This document shows positions 24,101-35,776 of a stretch of 64,000 bases of DNA, in pieces. This DNA is from Dactylonectria macrodidyma (taxonomy: Eukaryota > Ascomycota > Sordariomycetes > Hypocreales > Nectriaceae). Under the pieces are notes generated by a model, which saw only the letters and a program-made list of their open reading frames with translations, was not told the origin of the DNA and made no database searches. The stretch lies in NCBI GenBank assembly GCA_020744425.1, contig JAGMUV010000003.1, forward strand, positions 4,340,001 through 4,404,000, read 5' to 3'. The stretch's first letter is position 1. The number at the start of each line of letters is the position of its first letter. The translations under genes and the position numbers were made by a program.

Positions 24101-25565
24101 CTATAATTTTGCTTTTTCTACTTCTTCCTGGAGGACATTGTTTGCATCGGATGTTCGACCAATTGCTAGATCCACTGCTAGCTCTTGTGTCTCTGTCTGC
24201 ATTCGACTGCAAAGCCATCCTTCTACCGCCCTCAACAAAGCCTGAACTTCTGCCACAGTATTCCCAGCGTGTAGGCAGATCCTTACCCTCTCGCTTCTTT
24301 CTGGCACTGTTGGTGCCACAATTGGACGGACCATGAATCCGGCACGCTGGCAGTGCTGTGCCAAGCTGCGAGGATGGGCAGTGAAGAGTGGAATAATCGG
24401 TGACTTTGGAGGGCTTGGGTCCAAGCGGAGAAGATCGACGGGCGGGTTGTAGTGAGTGCAAATGGACTGGAGGAGGTTGTGAGTTTGTCGCATGAGATCA
24501 TGTAGATTGCGCATTAGTGGCTCTTGTCCCCCGTTGATGAGGAAGTCGTACGTGACTTTGATACTGGCAAGCGAGGGCAGCGCCATGGCGGTCGTATAAA
24601 TGAGTGGCCGTGCGTAGTTGATGAGATAGGCTCGTGTTGTATGAGACGAGAGGACAATGGCTGCAAACTGTTAGCATAAAACATTCCATTATTAAGTTTG
24701 TGACGCTGGACATACCTCCGGAGCAACCCATGGCCTTGCCAAACGTGTGCACTCTAGCAAAGATGCGGTTCTCAAGCCCCAACTGACATACGAGTCCTCG
24801 GCCTTTCGCGCCAAAAATGCCCGTCGAGTGGGCTTCGTCGACGATGATGTAACCATTTCCTTTGGGTAACCGCCGTTCTACACACTCAACAACCTCTTGC
24901 AGTGGTGCCACATCTCCATCCATACTGTAGACACCCTCAACAGCGACAAAGACGTTGCGTTTTCCGTCAGAGATATCTTTTCCACCGCTGCCGGTGGTGA
25001 GGTCTCGGATCAGAGCGTCGAGACATTTCAAGCCTTTTGCAGCCGCATCTTCATTCGTCGAGACCGTGTTGTGCCGAAATGGAAGTCTTTGCGCCGCCCG
25101 GCTCAGTTTCATGCCATCGTGGACACTTGCGTGAATTAGCTCATCATAGACAATTACGTCGTTCGGTTGAGGCACACAGCTGAACAAGCCGACATTGGCG
25201 TCGAAGCCCGAGTTGAACAGTAGTCCTGCAGGCGCGCCATGAAATGAGGCAATATCGCGTTCTAGAGATTCCGAAAATGTGCTATTTCCGTCGAGCAACC
25301 GCGAACCGCCGGAACCAAGAATTGGAGGCGCCGTTGCCGGTGAGGGCGAGTTGATGTGAGAGCTTAGCAGTGCTAGGTATGCGCGTTGGATGTCGGGATG
25401 GCTGGATAGAGAGAGGTATGAGTTTGAGGAGAAGTCAACCATGTCAGGGGAGACTGTAGTTAGGCGTCGCAATTGAGAGCGCGATTCGCGTCGCGCCAGG
25501 AGAGAGGCGAGCTTCGCCTCCAAAGAGGTGAGATCAGCATCCATGATGATGGGAGGGGTTGTCAA
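24101..25565 (-). CDS. bioF: 8-amino-7-oxononanoate synthase (KAPA synthase), BioF
   Basis: Two exons (24716-25565, 24101-24660) give 469 residues, or 462 if the second Met is used. It is a PLP-dependent alpha-oxoamine synthase joining pimeloyl thioester and L-alanine to KAPA, the first committed step of biotin ring assembly. Visible motifs are DFSSNSYLSL near the start, LGSGGSRLLDGN, FNSGFDANVG, the cofactor Asp/His in VDEAHSTGIFG, and THTFGKAMG-type PLP Lys (read here as HTFGKAMGCSGG, interrupted by the intron). The C-terminal tripeptide is AKL, a type 1 peroxisomal targeting signal. Peroxisomal KAPA synthase is established for Aspergillus, so this protein is probably peroxisomal. It is divergent from bioD/A. 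Confidence 0.95.
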
Positions 25566-26372
25566 GGAGTTTTAGACATTGTAAAAGTTCACAGAAGACA
25601 ATTGGGATTCACAGAAGCTAGTTTGTGCGGTCAATGCCCTCAGATTATCTCATTCATCTCACGTCGTCGCTAAACAGCCATCTCAACCAAAAACTAGACC
25701 CTCGGAGGTTCGGATGTCGCTGCCGTCCGCCTCCAGCGCCATTCGGCCAGATTCCGTGGTCTGGACCATGTAAAGTAAGCCATTTTACTGGTCCGGTGGA
25801 TGATCCGAAGGTCCTCTGTCCCCTAAATGGCGCGCTAGGTCAGAGGAGAGGAGTCGAGGGGACGAAAAGCGGGATTTTGAGAGATTTCCCCGCATTGTTG
25901 CAAAAGTCAACAAAATGCTAGATTGAGCTGTCGAGGGGGGGTTTTGAGTGTAGGCATGTGATGGAGGAGTATTGTTCACATGTGATGATGAATTGACAGT
26001 CTTTATTTGTTCTTTTACGTTTCAATTGAAGGTTGTGTCCGTGATATGGGAGTGAAAGATCAGCATCTCCTGCATGCTTAGTGCTGAAACTGACGCCTAA
26101 TTAGGCCTACGCCATCATCTCAACGCCGCATCGGTCCGTGTTCTGGTGATTGTCGATTGTTGAGGAGGGGATCTGGAGCAGACGGACCGAAGCGGGCCTT
26201 CTAATTTCCAAGTGCCGACCAATGCCGCTGCATCCCGTCGCACAGTATCTTGAATTGTCATTTTGACGGACTCAACTCATTCAACTCCTCATTCAACTCC
26301 TCATCCACCACTATTGAGACGCATCAGCCTCAGCCTCAACACACTCCAATCGCTCACTATCTCACGGGCATC
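25566..26372. promoter_or_regulatory. Shared divergent promoter region of the biotin pair
   Basis: This 807-bp region separates the start codons of bioF (minus) and the bioD/A fusion (plus), so both promoters must lie in it. A duplicated TTCAACTCCTCA word at 26280-26304 lies in the presumed leader of bioD/A. No specific operator is assigned. Confidence 0.5.
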
Positions 26373-28993
26373 ATGGCGCCTCTCGGGGCTTTGCTCCAGC
26401 GGTCCCTCCGCGCGCACCAGGTCTACGGCGCCAACACCGACGTGGGCAAGACAATTCTTACGACCATCTTGTGTAAATCGGCCTCCAAAATCTGGAAGAA
26501 TGAGCATGTCTCGTATCTAAAGCCCGTGTCGACGGGAGCGCTGGAAGATGCTGACGATGGGTGTATGTGCCTAATGCGTGTCTGAGGCCTGAAGAAGACT
26601 GAACCTGACAACGTCTAGATGCCACACCCATGCTCATCGCATTCATATTTTAACACAACAGAATAGACACATCAAACAGTATGCTCCCAGTGCAAAAGTG
26701 GAAACACTCTTCCAATACGACATCCCCGCCAGTCCTCACTCAGCCGCCGAAGCCTCAGGCAGAGTAAGCAATATCACACTGACTCCCCATTGACGGCGTA
26801 ATAGATACTGACCAATTGAAGCACATTCCAACGGACCACGAACTTTTAGCAAAAATTCACCAGCACGTTTCTCACCGCGGCCAGCAAGGACCTGGGTGGT
26901 TGTTCCTCGAAACAGCAGGCGGCGTGCACTCTCCGGGGCCCTCGAGAACTACCCAGGCGGATCTCTACGCTCCCCTTCGGATGCCCGTGATCCTCGTTGG
27001 CGACTCAAAATTGGGTGGTATCTCACAAACGGTCTCAGCCTTCGAGTCTCTCAGACTCCGCGGCTATGACGTCGAGAGTGTGTTATTGTTCCAAGACACT
27101 GTGTATGAGAATTATCGCTATCTTACTGACTATTTCGGCGACAATTTTGGGATCCCGGTTCAATCAGTTGCAGAGCCACCCAAGAAATATGAGGATGAAA
27201 AGGCAGAGAGGCAAAGTATGACTGAGTACTACGCAGAAGCAAGTGAGCAGAAGTCCGTCCACGACGTCTTGACTCGACTGGACAAACGACACAAATCACG
27301 CATCGCCCGACTCGAGGAGATGCCCGCCAAAGCCCATGGACATATCTGGTATCCCTTTACTCAGCACAAAGCCGTCTCAGAAGAGAGGATCACAGCAATC
27401 GACTCAGCATACGGCGATCACTTCCAAACCCTGAAGTCGCCAACAGCTGCCTCCTCTTCATCCTCTGACCTAAACGTGCTCCGCCCCTCATTCGACGGCT
27501 CTGCTTCTTGGTGGACACAAGGTCTCGGCCACGCCAGCCCCAAGCTCACTCTTGCAGCCGCCTATGCCGCCGGCCGGTACGGACACGTCATGTTCGCCGA
27601 GGCCATCCACGAGCCTGCGCTGGCCCTCGCCGAGACACTCCTCCAGAACATCCAGAACCCGCGCCTCAGCCGCGTCTTCTTCTCCGACAACGGTAGTACA
27701 GGCTGCGAGGTTGCCGTCAAGATGGCGCTCCGGGCGGCACGTACGCGCTACGGTTGGGGCCCGGATGCAAAGTTGGGTATCTTGGGGCTGAAGGGGAGTT
27801 ATCACGGAGACACGATTGGTGCCATGGACTGTGCTGAGCCGTGTACTTTCAACGAAAATGTCGAGTGGTACGAAGGCAAGGGCTTCTGGTTTGACTACCC
27901 CACTGTGAACTGCACCGAGGGCAAGTGGGTTGTCGATGTGCCGAACAACCTGAAGACTCATCTCGGCAATGGAGAGAACTTTACCGCCCTGGCAGATGTC
28001 TTTGACGTGGAAGGAAGAGAACAGGGTGACGTTTGCCGCAAGTACGAGGCATACATCGAACAGAATCTCCAGGCTCTCCAGAAGCAGGGCCGCAAGTTTG
28101 GTGCCCTGATGATGGAGCCTGTCATCCTGGGTGCTGGCGGCATGATCTTTGTGTAAGTTTTCCCTTGTTTGGCCCTGGACGAAGCTCACACCCATAGTGA
28201 TCCCCTCTTCCAACGCACCCTTGTCAACGTCGTCCGCCGCTCTCCCCACCTGTTCGCAACCTCAGGTGACTCGCAATCCTCATCTCAAGAGGGAGATGCC
28301 AACTGGAGCGGCCTCCCTGTCGTTTTCGACGAAGTCTTTACTGGCTTGTACCGCCTTGGACGCTACACGGCTTCGTCCTTGATCGGCGTTCATCCCGATG
28401 TTTCCGTGCACGCAAAGCTTCTGACTGGTGGACTCGTGCCGCTGTGCACAACGCTGGCCTCTGATAGTGTGTTCGAGGCATTCATTAGTGATGATAAGAG
28501 CGATGCGCTGCTGCACGGACATAGTTACACGGCTCATCCAGTAGGATGCCAAGTCGCAGTTGAGTCTTTGCGGGAGATGCAAAGCATGGAAGAAAAAGGT
28601 TCCTGGAATGTCTTCAAGGATGATGGCTGGGTGTCGCCTGAACCCACGCAACCCCAAGGCTTATCTCCTCGCAAAGCCAACGATTCAGTCGTCTGGTCGG
28701 TTTGGTCTCATTCATTCATCAACGCCGTATCCCACCACACCGATCGAGTGAGTGGCGTATGGGCGCTGGGAAGTGTCCTTGCTATCACGTTACGCAGCGA
28801 GGGTGCCACGGGATACAAGAGCTCTGCGGCGTTGACGCTCCAGGCCCGACTGCGTGAAGGGTATGAAGAGGGACGGTGGAACGTACACTCTCGGGTCTTG
28901 GGGAATGTCTTTTACATCATGACGGGACAGAAGACGAGTCGGGAGACGGTGCGGGAGCTGGAAACTGTACTTGAGGAAGCTTTGTCTCTGTAG
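26373..28993 (+). CDS. bioDA: Bifunctional dethiobiotin synthetase / DAPA aminotransferase (BioD-BioA fusion)
   Basis: Four exons (26373-26560, 26667-26763, 26822-28152, 28198-28993) give 803 residues, as expected for the fungal/plant fusion. The N-terminal ~240 residues are dethiobiotin synthetase: P-loop GANTDVGKT, the second substrate-binding stretch SYLKPVSTG, ETAGGVHSPGP, and VGDSKLGGISQT. The rest is the class III aminotransferase: HIWYPFTQH, the PLP strand FSDNGSTGCEVAVKMALR, GSYHGDTIGAMD, VFDEVFTGLYRLGR, and the region with AKLLTGGLVPL that carries the cofactor lysine. It converts KAPA to DAPA and then to dethiobiotin. A longer in-frame start exists upstream (26250), but its residues are low complexity, so the ATG at 26373 was chosen. 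Together with bioF it covers the three middle steps; biotin synthase (bioB) is not in the window. Confidence 0.95.
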
Positions 28994-29533
28994 TTGGAGA
29001 CGCTAGAAGGCAAATTCACGTTCAGAAGGCCGTGCATAGAAGTCTATTCTGATCCATTGTATCCCCGAGGCAGTGATACAACTTCGTCCCTAATACAAAT
29101 GGTATCAACGTCTGCGATGCCTGTCTGGAATTTCTTGCCTCGCGTCTGACCCCCAATGTCAGCTCTGATAGAGCGCGCAAAAAGTAACATGCATAGGTTG
29201 GCTAAAGGTTGAATCATACCCCCCGTCAAAACTTAGAGATAGGAATGGAAACTTTTTGGGGCCATATCTCAGTAAGCCATTTTTCCTTTGCTGGTTTTTT
29301 CACAGGCAACAAGTAGATTAAACAACGGAGAATATGCTTGATGATGTCTTCAATTAATTGAATGCATGTACAAGTGAAACCACAAAGACCTAAATTAAGT
29401 GAAACAGGCTTATACAGACCACACTAGTGTCTTCAGTGTAACCCTTTTTGGGAGCTTTGGTAGTTACGCATAGGTAAACGAGAACCTCAAAACACATGAT
29501 GTTGGAGCAAGAGCATCTTCGATTCCCGATGAT
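28994..29533. other. Intergenic, convergent ends
   Basis: Between the 3' ends of bioD/A and the small SKL gene. AT-rich, no supported feature. Confidence 0.4.
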
Positions 29534-30140
29534 TTAGAGCTTTGACACTGCCATATTCACTCTCGACGTAACATCGTCAAAGGTAAACCGCGCATTGACG
29601 ACAGTTCCCTGTTCGATAATGCTACTCAACTAACAAGGCAAGATCCGTTAGCGACATATTCATGTATCTAAAAAAAAAAGGGCGGAGAGAGCTTCTTACC
29701 ACTAAAGTATGGGGCTTTCCGTCTGGGAGTGTAGCTTGAAATGTCACTGAGGCACCTTTGGAATCGTCGTTCCAAACCTCCTTGACCAGATCCTTGTTGA
29801 CAGCCTTGGTCTTAGGATAGACAGCGACCTAGTATTTCCGAGTTAGCTTCATACTGAGAGGATGCATGAAGGTTCTTATAAACGCGCGTCATACCTTGGA
29901 AACATTGATGCCACTGAACGGCATCATAACGAGCAATACAAGCATCTGCGCGTTGTCTGGACAGTCGTACACGGAGATGCCTGTGACACCGGTCCAGGTA
30001 GCCTTTTCCGCGACGAAGGTGCCTGCTTCGACCCCGGACGTGTTGGGGCCCGCATAGGATGGCCCGCTGGTGGCGTAGCCGTACCAAACGGCTGTGGACG
30101 GATTATGCGGAGCCAGTCCGTAGCTGGAATTGTTGGACAT
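29534..30140 (-). CDS. Small orphan protein ending in the peroxisomal signal SKL
   Basis: Three exons (29895-30140, 29700-29828, 29534-29629) give 156 residues with all introns in phase 0. I do not recognise the family. The N-terminal half is rich in Gly, Ser, Thr and aromatic residues (YGLAPHNPSTAVWYGYATSG). A hydrophobic strand (MLVLLVMMPFSG) follows, and the rest alternates polar and hydrophobic residues as in a beta-sandwich. There is no signal peptide. The C-terminus is AVSKL, a canonical PTS1 tripeptide, so peroxisomal import is possible. The start at 30140 is the first Met in the open frame; a splice-like site just upstream leaves a short extra 5' exon possible. A TATA-like TATATAAATG sits about 220 bp upstream (30357-30367). 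Confidence 0.6.
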
Positions 30141-30356
30141 GTAGCATTGGACAGAGAACTGCGTGTATGGTCAATGAAATTGTATCAACGTAGTTTGTCT
30201 CTTGCTTGGGTTTGACTTGCCACCATGATGATAGCGCGTTCGGGGACTTTGATATGGGGAGGTAATTGTATCAGAAGGATGATCAGAAGAATGTGAATGT
30301 GATGATTGATGATTGAAGTTTGTGGGTGAGTTGTAATGAAGGTAACGAATCTTGGT

Positions 30357-30367
30357 CATTTATATAC
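30357..30367 (-). promoter_or_regulatory. TATA-like box upstream of the SKL gene
   Basis: On the minus strand the sequence reads GTATATAAATG, about 220 bp before the ATG at 30140. Confidence 0.35.
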
Positions 30368-30425
30368 CTTTTCAGCTTGCTGCTGCTTGACGGACCTGTT
30401 CGCTGTGTGAATTTTGACAACCTGA

Positions 30426-30518
30426 GCCATGATCCAGATGCTGGTCTGGATCAAGCCCACTGATTTCCTATTTCGATCAATATTCACTTGACTAGCACTT
30501 GGCTAGTTACCTAACTAT
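30426..30518 (+). repeat. Diverged direct repeat, copy 1
   Basis: This stretch starts GCCATGATCCAGATGCTGG and is about three-quarters identical over ~90 bp to 30819-30909. Several differences are C/T or G/A changes. It is a non-coding duplicate of unknown origin. Confidence 0.6.
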
Positions 30519-30818
30519 CCCCTTGAGAGCGGTTACGCCTGTGGAGCATGTCCGTATCGAGATCCGGCTGTGCAAATCGTTTGCATTTCTGCCTAGCCTG
30601 CTGTAGCAGACCCCTTGAATCAGGTGTGACAGTCAACCCGGGGCCAAAATAACCGATATGCATACAATAACAGGTTAGCTTGATCACAGCACAGGGATAG
30701 AATCCGTACGTCCGTGTGCGGAGAGCTCCGAGATCCTCCCTCGTGACTGATTTACCCCGAGTAGCGTGCCTTGTGCTATGGCAGTCTGCTACTTCGGGAA
30801 AAGCAAACCTATCCCTGG

Positions 30819-30909
30819 GCCATGATCCAGACGCTGGCCTGAACCACGTCCCACTTGTTTCCTATTTCAATCACTATCCACTCAACAGTTCGTTAGTTCT
30901 CCAACTATT
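30819..30909 (+). repeat. Diverged direct repeat, copy 2
   Basis: This stretch starts GCCATGATCCAGACGCTGG and is the partner of 30426-30518, about 390 bp downstream in the same orientation. Confidence 0.6.
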
Positions 30910-31059
30910 GGTGGCACAGCCGATCTTTTCTGTCAGTTTCTTTGCCACCACCCGTTGCTAGCTAGACCAATCACGACAGAAAATGTTTTTGTCCTATGCC
31001 CGCTGCAGTGCGGCCCGCGCCTAGTTTTATCGACTGATGGATCCTGAGTTTTTGACCAG

Positions 31060-31525
31060 CACCCAGCTGAAATAGTAACCCCGAGTCAGCCACTCAGCTA
31101 AAGGGACACACACCTCGCCCTGTATCTGGGTGCTGTTCTATGTGCTGTCTGCCCCAGAAGGGTTCGTTGTTGCTGGCACAAATCCAAAAAGAAACAATGT
31201 CTCATCAGCTGGATGCTGTGGCTAGCTGAGTAGTCCTGAGCCAGCTGCCAAGCCAAAGGACACACACCTGACCATGCAACTACATGCTATGGCTAGCCGA
31301 GTACCCGGGCTCTCCCCACCAGTGAAAAGAGAGGCAGCCAAAGTTCGCAAATCCGACTTCGCCAAGCCCTCGGAACCCTCAGCCAGCCAGCCACTGAGTC
31401 AAAGAACACACCCCTGACCATGCAAGTAAAAGCTGTGGCTAGCTAAGTAACCCTTCGCCGGTCACCGGGCTAAGAAACACATACACCTGACTATGTAGTT
31501 GAATATTGTGGCTAGCTGAGGCAAC
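31060..31525 (+). repeat. Decayed tandem repeat with a ~73-bp period
   Basis: The word CTGTGGCTAGCT and close variants recurs at 31216, 31287, 31432 and 31507, spacings of 72, 145 (twice 72.5) and 75. Between them a second conserved block, ACACACACCTGACCATGCAA, recurs with changes. A weaker copy of the second block is present near 31105. The array ends about 300 bp before the ATG of the ComEC-like gene, so it lies in its upstream region. Confidence 0.65.
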
Positions 31526-31822
31526 AGTTTTGAGTACAATGTGATGGTGGAAGCAATATCACACTTTAACTGGGCTAGTGACGGAGAGTTGTGTGTGTGA
31601 GTGCGTGATTAACTGCACTTTTTGTTTAGAATAATGTGTGATCAGTGTACAAGAGTCCAATTCAGGAATTCGACCTTTATAACAACCATAACTCAAGACA
31701 CACTGAGGCCAAGACGCAGGCTCCTTTAGTTTCAGGACTTTCAACCTTCTTCTGTTTATCTAGACACCCTGGATAACTTCATAATTGCTCCCAGACGCCG
31801 GTAACCCTACTCAACTTTCAAC

Positions 31823-34800
31823 ATGGCTTCTTACGAGGATGTAATTGCTCGATTCACAGATCGCTCCATCCCTCTATCCAGAGACGCAGCTGCACAGTCT
31901 ATAGCCACGGCTCTTCACAGGAGAATCAACAATGCCTGCTCTAAGACAGAATGGGCTCATCACCGAATGCGCATAGACAAAGCTCGGGTCCACAATACGA
32001 GCTTTGGTGGACGACCTCCTACGAGCAACCGCATCTACCTGGACCAGACATTGTGTCTGGACAATATCCATGACCATGCCTTTGATACGGCTAAGTGGGC
32101 CAAAACGATCCGGAGTCACGCACAGGATCGAATTGCCCAGTTTAAGAAAGAGCACCCCATTCCGCCAAAAGGACCTCGTGTCCCTGTTTTCAAAGGAGAA
32201 GATCCAGACTTGGATACCGCCGATTCATCTTTTGAGGATGACCCATTTTTAGACGGTTGGAACGGTCCCACGAAAGCAGGTATTGAGCTTGATCTGTCGG
32301 AGATCAGCGACGTTGCTACAGATGTCTCTGAAACAGCATCCTTTCTTGAACTGGATATTGCTGCTGAGGCAGCTGGCGTTGTCGCCCTGGGCGAAGTAGC
32401 CGTTGTGCTTCTTCCCCTGCTCATTCCTCTATTCATATCTGTCATCTTCTCCTCTTCAGCATCGGAGTTCGCAGCTGAACTAGCGGCCGCTGATGCCCAA
32501 CACGAGGCTATGGTCCGAGACTTGCAAGAGCAAATCCGCAAATCTCAAGAGGATCTCGCAAAGCGCGATGCCGCTGTGGAGGAGGCAAACAAGACAGATC
32601 GACGGAGACGTCAGAGGCGAAAGGATGACAAGAAGAGAAAAGACGACGAGGAGCAGGGGCGGAAGAAACGTGAGGACCAGTTTTATGCTTGTGTCGATCG
32701 CATCATGCCTCTAAGCTTCTCTGACAAGGCTAAAAACTTCATGACACCCAAGAACGATGGCAGTGTTACCTCGGCTGAAATAGAGGAGGAGCCTGATCTA
32801 TCTGGCTATGAACTGCGGATGAGTGCTATTCGTCAGGACGAAAACTCCCCCACGTTCGTGGGACAGATCCAAGAGCATGAAGTAGGGACGGATCTTATGG
32901 CACTGCTTGGCATGAAGGTCCACGTCGTCACCATGTATCTTCATACTTTACCCGCTGGCATCAGCATTGGCTCGTGGGTCGAGTTCGAGCTCATCAGCGG
33001 CGTCACCGAGGTGTCCAACTGCCACTTTATCGTGCAAAACGAGAATTTTGCAGATGGCGTGGCCACGATTGAGCGCTTCTCCGCTATTACTCCCACTCTT
33101 GAGCTGTCTCCGAGGTTTTTCGCTGATTCCGCCTGGGGCTGGAACACGCAGGTCAACATTGATACGCTAAGACTAGCGCCAGACAATGTGATTATGGCTC
33201 TGAATCATTCCCTCAACGGTTTCAATCCAGTTTCTACAGCCGTACACCATGGGTCAAGGAGACTCATCCGGTTTGCGGCTCCCAATGTGGCCATGACCAC
33301 ATTGAGTCGTGGGCCAACCTTGGATGCCACGAATATGGATTGGAATCCCAAGGCCAAGTACTTGTATGTTGTGAATTGCGGGCAAGGTAAGTCAATCCAT
33401 CTCAGGCTTCATTAATGAATAATAGCATTGACAATGACTTCTAGGGGCTGCTCAGTTTGTGTTAGACGCTGACAAGTCACCTATTTTTGCCCTTGACTGC
33501 GGATATGGGCGTGGAACGGAGGCTATTATCACCAACTTGAGGAATGTCCTCGAAACTGCTCCTAAATGCAATATGTTTCTATCGCATTGGGATAAAGATC
33601 ACTACGGCCTGACCACGTCCACCGTTGCCCGCGATCTGGGCTATCAGCCGGAGGGCCGAAAGTGGTTTGCCCCAAACATGGTCACTGGCTCTCTGGATGC
33701 GCAGCTATATGCACAGATTGACCGAGCCGGAAATCTGTACACACTCAATCCGAAAGATGGGGTCTTCAACGCCGGCAATGTGAACTTTCATATATGCGAG
33801 CCGGTGCCTGGCACCTCGCGCGGGAAAAACAACAAAGGGGCCATAGCCATAGCATTTGGCAACGACATGTCTGGATATGCTATGTATCCCGGCGATGCCA
33901 ACTACGAGTGTATTCGAGGGGTGGAACAGTACGATGGCAAGATCGTCATCATGGTGGCAACACACCATGGGAGCAAAGCATCCATCGCCCATGGCTCCAG
34001 CATAGGAGCGCACATACCCAAGGCCATGACCAAGTCAAACCCCGGGTACTACTTGGGAGATCCAGCAGAAGGCGTCAAAAAGGGCTCAGTTTGTCTCTTT
34101 TCGTACGGTCAGGGGAACTCGTACGGCCACAGCACCGCGACGGTAAGCATGTATTACCAAAACCAAGCGAAATACACGAAATTGGAAACCACTGTAGACA
34201 GAGATGGCGAGGGCACTGAGTGGCACAGCGGTATACTTGTGGGTCTGGTCGGCGACTCGGACAACGCACAGCAAGATGTCCTTGACGACTTGTCTCAGGA
34301 TCAACAAACGCAGAGTTTGGGAGCTAGCTTTCCTGCCGTGCAAGCTGCTCACGATCTGCCTGGCAAGCCAGGGTCATTCAGGTTCCCGCCCGCCTGCGCA
34401 GACAATGTCTGCATCGGCGCTGGATTAACCTCATTGGACAAGTACGCCGTCATGGATAGCCACGGCATGGTTTTGGAATATCGAGTGGTCGCACAACACC
34501 TGACTGTCAATGCTCCGTTGCAGGTCAAGTGCAAGGCCGACTTTAGCATCCCGGTGGTGTTCCAATGTGCAAACTTGGAGATTGTGTTCCCCAGTGGCTT
34601 CAGCTCTCAGAGTCCCTCCCCACTAGCCGAAGTCGACGTTGCCAACGGTGATGCTTGGAGTGCCCCTGCAATCACCATGACAAAAGGCGAGAACGGTAAC
34701 GATGCGTATCATGGAGCGTACTTTGATATCCGTGTCTACCAGAATTGGAAGATTCGGACAGGGGACACTGTGCTGTTCGACAGTACTGCATCAAAAGACG

Positions 34801-35672
34801 TACAAAACACTGGCAGCATCCCACTCGTCTTCAGGTATCTCAATGGCAGAGGCGGCGATGGACAGGAGGGTGGCAGAGGCCGGAAGGGAGCAGATGACAA
34901 AAACGGAACCGATGATCAAGATTCAGGAGTAAAAGGCAAGCCTGCTTTCCCAGGAGCTGCTGGAGGACCGGGATCGATTGGAGGAGACGCCGGAGGTCCT
35001 TCTCCGCTTCTTCCTTCCAAAGTTACAGGATTGAGATCAAAGCTGCAAATGGTGAATGGCGGAAACAAGACTGATGCTGTGGTTGTCCAGCTTGATACGG
35101 CTGGCTTTGGTGGAGCTGGAGCTCCTGGAAAAGGTATGTTGACCTCGCCCTTGCCATAGTGTATTCGACACTACTTGAGACAATGATTTCTGACAGTTTC
35201 TTACAGGAGGGGAAGGTGGCCCAGGAGGTGTGGGAGGCATCGAAGGCGTTAGGATTGTTAACGGGGAGATTGTCTCTCGGAATAGACAGATGGCACACGG
35301 CTACAAGGGGCCATCGGGGAGCAATGGAGGGGCATGGGCTGGTGTGATGCCTGATTATAGCAAGTTTGCCCCAGTCTTAAAGTTGTGTGGCACGGATCAG
35401 GAGCTTGGGGCCGCATTTTATAGTCAGACGTAAGTACGAGAGGGAGAGGGAAAGTTGGGGTCTTTTATGTAGCTCGATATTATCATTATGAGACAGTTTG
35501 GATTTGTAGGAACAATAAGGACATCTGGAGTAATGTTATTGGGGGCCTAGACATCAGCCCACTATCGTCCGGACCGCTCCATACCGTGGCTACAACGTCG
35601 CATCTAGCACACCAAGGGAAGTTTATGCACTGTAGCAGCACTGGCGCCAACAGGAGGCAGTCTTCGAGCTAA
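31823..35672 (+). CDS. ComEC/Rec2-type metallo-beta-lactamase-fold protein with membrane segment, coiled coil and Gly-rich tail
   Basis: Four exons (31823-33386, 33445-35133, 35207-35429, 35510-35672) give 1212 residues. An N-terminal helical region leads to a strongly hydrophobic segment near residues 183-211 (VVALGEVAVVLLPLLIPLFI), then a highly charged coiled coil (about 220-290). Residues ~515-780 resemble the MBL domain of the bacterial DNA-uptake protein ComEC. They have VVNCGQGAAQF, like the VGQGDA strand; LDCGYG; the metal motif SHWDKDH at 568-574 (HxDxDH, as in ComEC); YPGDANYE; ATHHGSKAS near 693-701; and a later YGHS. A beta-rich stretch and a collagen-like Gly-rich tail (about 980-1090) follow. 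It is probably a membrane-tethered metallohydrolase; nuclease or phosphodiester activity is inference. I know of no described fungal system of this architecture. Confidence 0.85.
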
Positions 35673-35776
35673 ACTACGGCCACTCCTCCTTCGAAAACGC
35701 GATCCCGTGCATAAAGTTCACTTTAAATATAGTTCTAGGTCGTCTAGGCGACGAGACCCGAGCCGATATCTCCCCA

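Noticed and set aside
27488..28249. 253-codon minus-strand open frame
   Set aside because: It is entirely antisense to the aminotransferase part of bioD/A, whose conserved motifs fix the coding strand.
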